Origin: Tabrizicola_A sp044377735
GTDB lineage: Bacteria; Pseudomonadota; Alphaproteobacteria; Rhodobacterales; Rhodobacteraceae
Assembly: GCA_044377735.1 (NCBI GenBank)
Contig: JBILYK010000023.1
Location: 1 to 40,694, forward strand
DNA: 40,694 nt
Direction of reading: 5' to 3'
Shown here: positions 38,310 through 40,694 of the stretch, piece by piece
Layout of the letters: every line of letters begins with the position of its first letter
Position numbering within the stretch: position 1 is the first letter of the stretch
Program-made: the position numbers and the translations under genes
Notes under the pieces: generated by a model
What the model was told of the DNA's origin: nothing
The model's input: the letters and a program-made list of their open reading frames with translations, nothing else
Database searches by the model: none

Positions 38310-38342
38310 CTACATCGGCATAATCGGGACGTCGGCATAATG
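38310..38342 (-). repeat. RIT right terminal inverted repeat
   Basis: Reverse complement of the left repeat with one difference (GTCCCG for GTCCGG). 11-base cores at 38331-38341 and 38314-38324, and the opposite-facing core at 38258-38268; distances (17 between the first two starts, 45 bases between the second and third) are the same as at the left end. Confidence 0.88.
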
Positions 38343-38771
38343 AGCCTGCCATGATGTAGCTTCGGCCATCTCGATGAGGGTGGCGCCTTCGGGCCGCTGC
38401 AGCAGGGCGATGATCTGCGCCTGCTTGGTCCCAGCGCGCTGGGTCGGCGGCTTAGTGGCCTCAGCCTTGGCGGAATGTTCGCGTATCGCATCCACCGCCT
38501 TGACCACCACAGGCTCAATCCCGATGGCCAACAGCCCCGCCTCGGTGACCACCAGCGTGGTACCGTGACCATCGCCGGTTTCGCGCCAGAGGGGTTCATG
38601 CCGGCGCAGGTTGGCATCAACCTCCTGCAGCCAGCCGTGCTCGATCATCTTCGACACAGCCATCTTGGCCGCCGCCCCGGCCAGCCCCTTGGGAAGTGGC
38701 AGGGCGATGTTTTCGGGGCGCTGGGCCCCGGCACTGAGGATGATGGTCTGGGTTTCGGTCAGCTTGGTCAT
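38310..38771 (-). pseudogene. DUF3489 gene, 3' half removed by the RIT element
   Basis: From the ATG at 38771: MTKLTETQTIILSAGAQRPE, AAKMAVSKMIEHGWLQEVDA, TGDGHGTTLVVTEAGLLAIG, then AGTKQAQIIALLQRPEGATL and AEATSWQAH, where the terminal repeat begins and adds YADVPIMPM and a stop. Without frameshift, so a 153-residue protein lacking the C-terminal winged-helix half could still be made. Cut at the same codon as the copy on the other side of the element. Confidence 0.8.
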
Positions 38772-38782
38772 GACGGGTTCCT

Positions 38783-39007
38783 CTATTGATCGTGCTGAGC
38801 AAGGAAGGCGGTGATGCGCGACATCAGGTCGTTGTGGCCTTCGGCATCCGCGCCGATGATCACGTCGCCATCGTCGTCGCGTTCCTGATCGGCGATCTCG
38901 CGCAGCAGGGCGATGGCGTCGTCGCACGCGGCGAGGCGTTCGGCCTCCCATGCAGCGGTGATCGCATCCTGTTCGATCTGATGGCGCTGGGCGGGATCAA
39001 GCGGCAT
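38783..39007 (-). CDS. Small module protein (74 aa), copy C
   Basis: MPLDPAQRHQIEQDAITAAW, EAERLAACDDAIALLREIAD, QERDDDGDVIIGADAEGHND and LMSRITAFLAQHDQ: about 85% identical by eye to copy B. The start overlaps the end of the upstream 75-aa gene. Ten bases separate it from the truncated DUF3489 start. Unknown function. Confidence 0.65.
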   Translation of the reverse strand: MPLDPAQRHQIEQDAITAAWEAERLAACDDAIALLREIADQERDDDGDVIIGADAEGHNDLMSRITAFLAQHDQ

Positions 39008-39224
39008 GCTCGCCCTCCTTGAACGCGGCGTCGGTGATCTGGCGCAGAAGGCTGGCGTAATTGTTCAGAGTGCCGACATGGCCCCAATTGATCTCGTCGG
39101 GGTGAGCCTCGAAGTGTTCGTCGCTCAGCGCCTTCAGGCGCTCCAGCATCGCGTCGATCTGGAACTTGGTGGTTATGAAGGCGTCGAGGGCCTTGTCATT
39201 CTGCGTCACGCGGCGGGTAGTCAT
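38997..39224 (-). CDS. Small module protein (75 aa), copy C
   Basis: MTTRRVTQNDKALDAFITTK, FQIDAMLERLKALSDEHFEA, HPDEINWGHVGTLNNYASLL and RQITDAAFKEGEHAA. The ATG at 39224 has GGAGA nine bases upstream. Homolog of 34121-34348. The INWG and YASLLRQITDAAFKEGEHAA parts are the most conserved between copies, suggesting constraint on the C-terminus. First gene of the minus-strand module. Confidence 0.65.
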   Translation of the reverse strand: MTTRRVTQNDKALDAFITTKFQIDAMLERLKALSDEHFEAHPDEINWGHVGTLNNYASLLRQITDAAFKEGEHAA

Positions 39225-39240
39225 GGAATTTCTCCGTGGG

Positions 39241-39274
39241 TGAGTTGCATAATCTTCGTTCAAACATCATCGCT
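39241..39274 (-). promoter_or_regulatory. Shared 34-nt upstream element, copy C
   Basis: On the minus strand it starts AGCGATG and ends ATGCAACTCA, exactly 34 bases as in copies A and B, 16 bases before the start codon at 39224. Its centre (ATGTTTGAACGAAGATT) is less like A and B than they are like each other. Confidence 0.5.
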
Positions 39275-39576
39275 CTGTGGCGCCTGTGATTGTAGTTAAA
39301 TTTAAGCAATATCAGTGATTTGTGATGACCCCGCTCAAATCGACCTCATCTCGATTAGCGCGAGGCTGGTCGTGCTTGGTTGGGCGTTGCAGAGTTCGAT
39401 CTTCAGGTGGGACATGACACCAGAAGCTTCTGACGGACCCTCGCTTTCTTGCGATGCATGCTCGACAACATCGGGTCCGGCCTGTGCCGAGATCGGCCAC
39501 TACCTCGGTCATGGCTCAATGTTCATTGCACTCGACCGTTCAACCAGTGCATGCCACGCATATCCCAGATCTAGTA
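39275..39576. other. Spacer without recognised gene
   Basis: AT-rich next to the element C (possible promoter, TTAAATTTAACTACAAT on the minus strand), then GC-balanced sequence to the vsr stop. A plus-strand frame contains EIGHYLGHG, a chance or fossil likeness to a tyrosine recombinase end. Nothing else is supported. Confidence 0.35.
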
Positions 39577-40068
39577 TCACGACGCATGATCAGGTTTGGG
39601 GCATGGCGCATTTCGGACCTCCACCTCACCGATCACAAGTACAGCGTCACTGCCATGAAGCCATGCCGCCACCATCTCCCGTGTTTGCGCAACGGAGGTC
39701 TCGGTCCGCAGGGCGCACTCCCAGACTGTTCCGACTCGCCAGCCCGCCTCCCGAAGAGCGGACTGAACTGCTACATCCCTCATCACATTTGCATCGAACT
39801 TGGCCCCCCAGAACTCGGGGCGCGTTGCCGGAACCGTGGCGTAGCGGCAGCCTGCGTGGCGATGCCAGAAGCAACCATGCACGAAGATGACGGCATGGTA
39901 CTTCGGCATCACGATGTCCGGCTTGCCAGGAACGCCCTTTGCGTGCAGCCGATACCGCAAGCCAAGCGCATGCAAGGAATGACGCAGCGCCAGTTCGGGC
40001 TTCGTGTTCTTTCCACGGATCCCGGACATCATGCGGGAGCGGGTCTGGCTGTCGACGATGTCTGTCAT
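39577..40068 (-). CDS. vsr: Very short patch repair endonuclease
   Basis: 163 residues from the ATG at 40068, with GGAGG four bases before. Vsr motifs: TRSRMMSGIRGKNTKPELAL, HALGLRYRLHAKGVPGKPDI, VMPKYHAVIFVHGCFWHRHA (metal Asp and zinc ligands), GCRYATVPATRPEFWGAKFD and AGWRVGTVWECALR. It nicks 5' to the T of T-G mismatches made by deamination of 5-methylcytosine. The divergent cytosine methylase 67 bases away is its expected partner. The C-terminus (ALRTETSVAQTREM) looks complete. Confidence 0.92.
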   Translation of the reverse strand: MTDIVDSQTRSRMMSGIRGKNTKPELALRHSLHALGLRYRLHAKGVPGKPDIVMPKYHAVIFVHGCFWHRHAGCRYATVPATRPEFWGAKFDANVMRDVAVQSALREAGWRVGTVWECALRTETSVAQTREMVAAWLHGSDAVLVIGEVEVRNAPCPKPDHAS

Positions 40069-40135
40069 TTGCCTCCTGGCTTCATCTGTCGGACCTAGTA
40101 TACAGCCAATGATCTGAATTCGAGAGGACACTGAT

Positions 40136-40694
40136 TTGCCAGCCACTTTCGGCATTGTCGATCTGTTTGCCGGGCCGGGTGGATTGGGCGAGGGCTTTGC
40201 TTCGCTGCGTGTGGGCGATCACTCTCCGTTTCAAATCGGCATTTCGGTCGAAAAAGAGACATCAGCGCACAGGACGCTGACGATGCGCGCATTTGTTCGC
40301 GCTTATGCCGAAAAGCATGGGGCTTTGCCGAAGGCCTACATCAGTTTCCATGCTGGCCAGTCAGCAGAACCGGACTGGTCTACGGTTGACGCGGCTGCGT
40401 GGGATCACGCCGCGCGTGAGGCACGTTGCCTTGAACTGGGTACTGAGCCTGCCGCCGAAGCAATCGACAGCGTTATCGCCCGCCTGAGAAAGGACTTCGA
40501 CGACACGATCCTGATCGGCGGCCCTCCCTGCCAGGCCTATTCGCTGGTCGGGCGCGCCCGTGCCAACGGAAAAATCGGATATGTGCCCGAAGAGGACGCA
40601 CGGCACTATCTCTTTCGCGAGTACATCCGCGTGCTGGACCGACTTCGGCCTGCCGCCTTCGTGATGGAAAACGTGAAGGGCATGCTGTCATCGA
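40136..40694 (+). CDS. DNA (cytosine-5) methyltransferase, 5' part; runs off window
   Basis: 186 codons are visible, from a TTG at 40136 that follows AGAGGA by seven bases. Motif I IVDLFAGPGGLGEGF (SAM), motif IV with the catalytic Cys in LIGGPPCQAYSLVGRARANG, and motif VI VMENVKGMLS are all intact. A long segment between motifs I and IV (TMRAFVRAYAEKHGALPKAY and following) is larger than in Dcm itself and belongs to a subgroup of C5-methylases in phages and restriction systems. Target domain is outside the window. Divergent from vsr. Confidence 0.9.
   Translation, partial: MPATFGIVDLFAGPGGLGEGFASLRVGDHSPFQIGISVEKETSAHRTLTMRAFVRAYAEKHGALPKAYISFHAGQSAEPDWSTVDAAAWDHAAREARCLELGTEPAAEAIDSVIARLRKDFDDTILIGGPPCQAYSLVGRARANGKIGYVPEEDARHYLFREYIRVLDRLRPAAFVMENVKGMLSS

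Larger units (their letters stand above)
35000..38342 (+). mobile_element. RIT (recombinase-in-trio) element
   Basis: Three overlapping tyrosine recombinase genes between 33-bp terminal inverted repeats (35000-35032 and 38310-38342) that differ at one base. Each end carries three copies of an 11-base core, ATTATGCCGAY or its complement, in the same order and spacing. This is the layout of RIT elements. Both ends abut the 5' part of a DUF3489 gene at the same codon, in opposite orientation. No target duplication can be recognised because the flanks come from two different copies of the target. Confidence 0.88.

Noticed and set aside
35000..38342. Reading the three recombinases as phage or plasmid-resolution integrases
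   Set aside because: Three overlapping genes between matched terminal repeats that cut a gene fit a RIT element; no att-like tRNA target or excisionase is nearby.
4376..39250. Leader peptide starting at the ATG in ATGCAACTCA of the shared element
   Set aside because: The frames behind the three copies give MQLT-stop, a longer unrelated peptide and a nine-residue peptide; lengths and sequences are not conserved.
39315..39890. Plus frame with EIGHYLGHGS resembling an integrase end
   Set aside because: Only one short motif fits; HxxR and the tyrosine are absent, and most of the frame is antisense to vsr.
1..40694. CRISPR arrays, tRNA and rRNA genes
   Set aside because: I saw no regular repeat-spacer series and no tRNA-like cloverleaf or rRNA sequence by eye; a tRNAscan or CRISPR search was not possible.

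Overview
The window looks like an accessory (genomic-island or plasmid-like) segment of an alphaproteobacterium, most likely Rhodobacteraceae. The reasons are the high GC, GC-rich third codon positions, tightly overlapping operons, and small proteins (DUF6900, DUF3489, DUF7220) that I know mainly from that family. No database search was run; all names come from reading the proteins.

Left part (1-13.1 kb) is a decayed prophage late region read on the minus strand: two phage hypotheticals, a ParB-like/DNA methyltransferase, DUF7220, VanZ-like, terminase small subunit, a truncated GpA-type terminase large subunit, gpW-like connector and portal. It is riddled with cargo: ccdAB, a Phd/VapC pair, an orphan ParD antitoxin beside an AbiEii remnant, an AlbA_2/ATPase protein, a CoiA-like nuclease, and a plus-strand module of small proteins ending in DUF3489. 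The portal frame runs into an IS3-family transposase fragment at the window edge.

Middle part (13.3-33.4 kb) is a large organophosphonate-type locus in three transcription units: phnFGHIJKLM (+); phnD-phnC-phnE-methyltransferase-phnM paralog-methyltransferase-phnM paralog-TIM-barrel isomerase (-), convergent with the first; and phnC-phnD-phnE-phnE-transglutaminase-like-hexapeptide transferase-AbrB-like permease (+), divergent from the second. The same palindrome type (TCATTCGAATGA or close) lies just upstream of all three, which suggests one PhnF regulon; a good Pho box sits in the divergent spacer. The central oddity is PhnJ: it keeps the family fold and the radical glycine, but three of the four cysteines that bind the Fe-S cluster and do chemistry are replaced. 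PhnN, PhnP and a DUF1045 protein are absent, while PhnM is present three times with two SAM methyltransferases. This is the best candidate for an undescribed system: a C-P-lyase-like complex that may not perform classical radical C-P cleavage.

Right part (33.4-40.7 kb) holds two more, partly decayed copies of the small-protein module, facing each other across a RIT (recombinase-in-trio) element of three overlapping tyrosine recombinases. Both RIT ends interrupt a DUF3489 gene at the same codon, so the element is flanked by inverted copies of its target gene's 5' part. A 34-nt element is shared upstream of all three modules. The window ends with vsr and a divergent, partial DNA cytosine methyltransferase.
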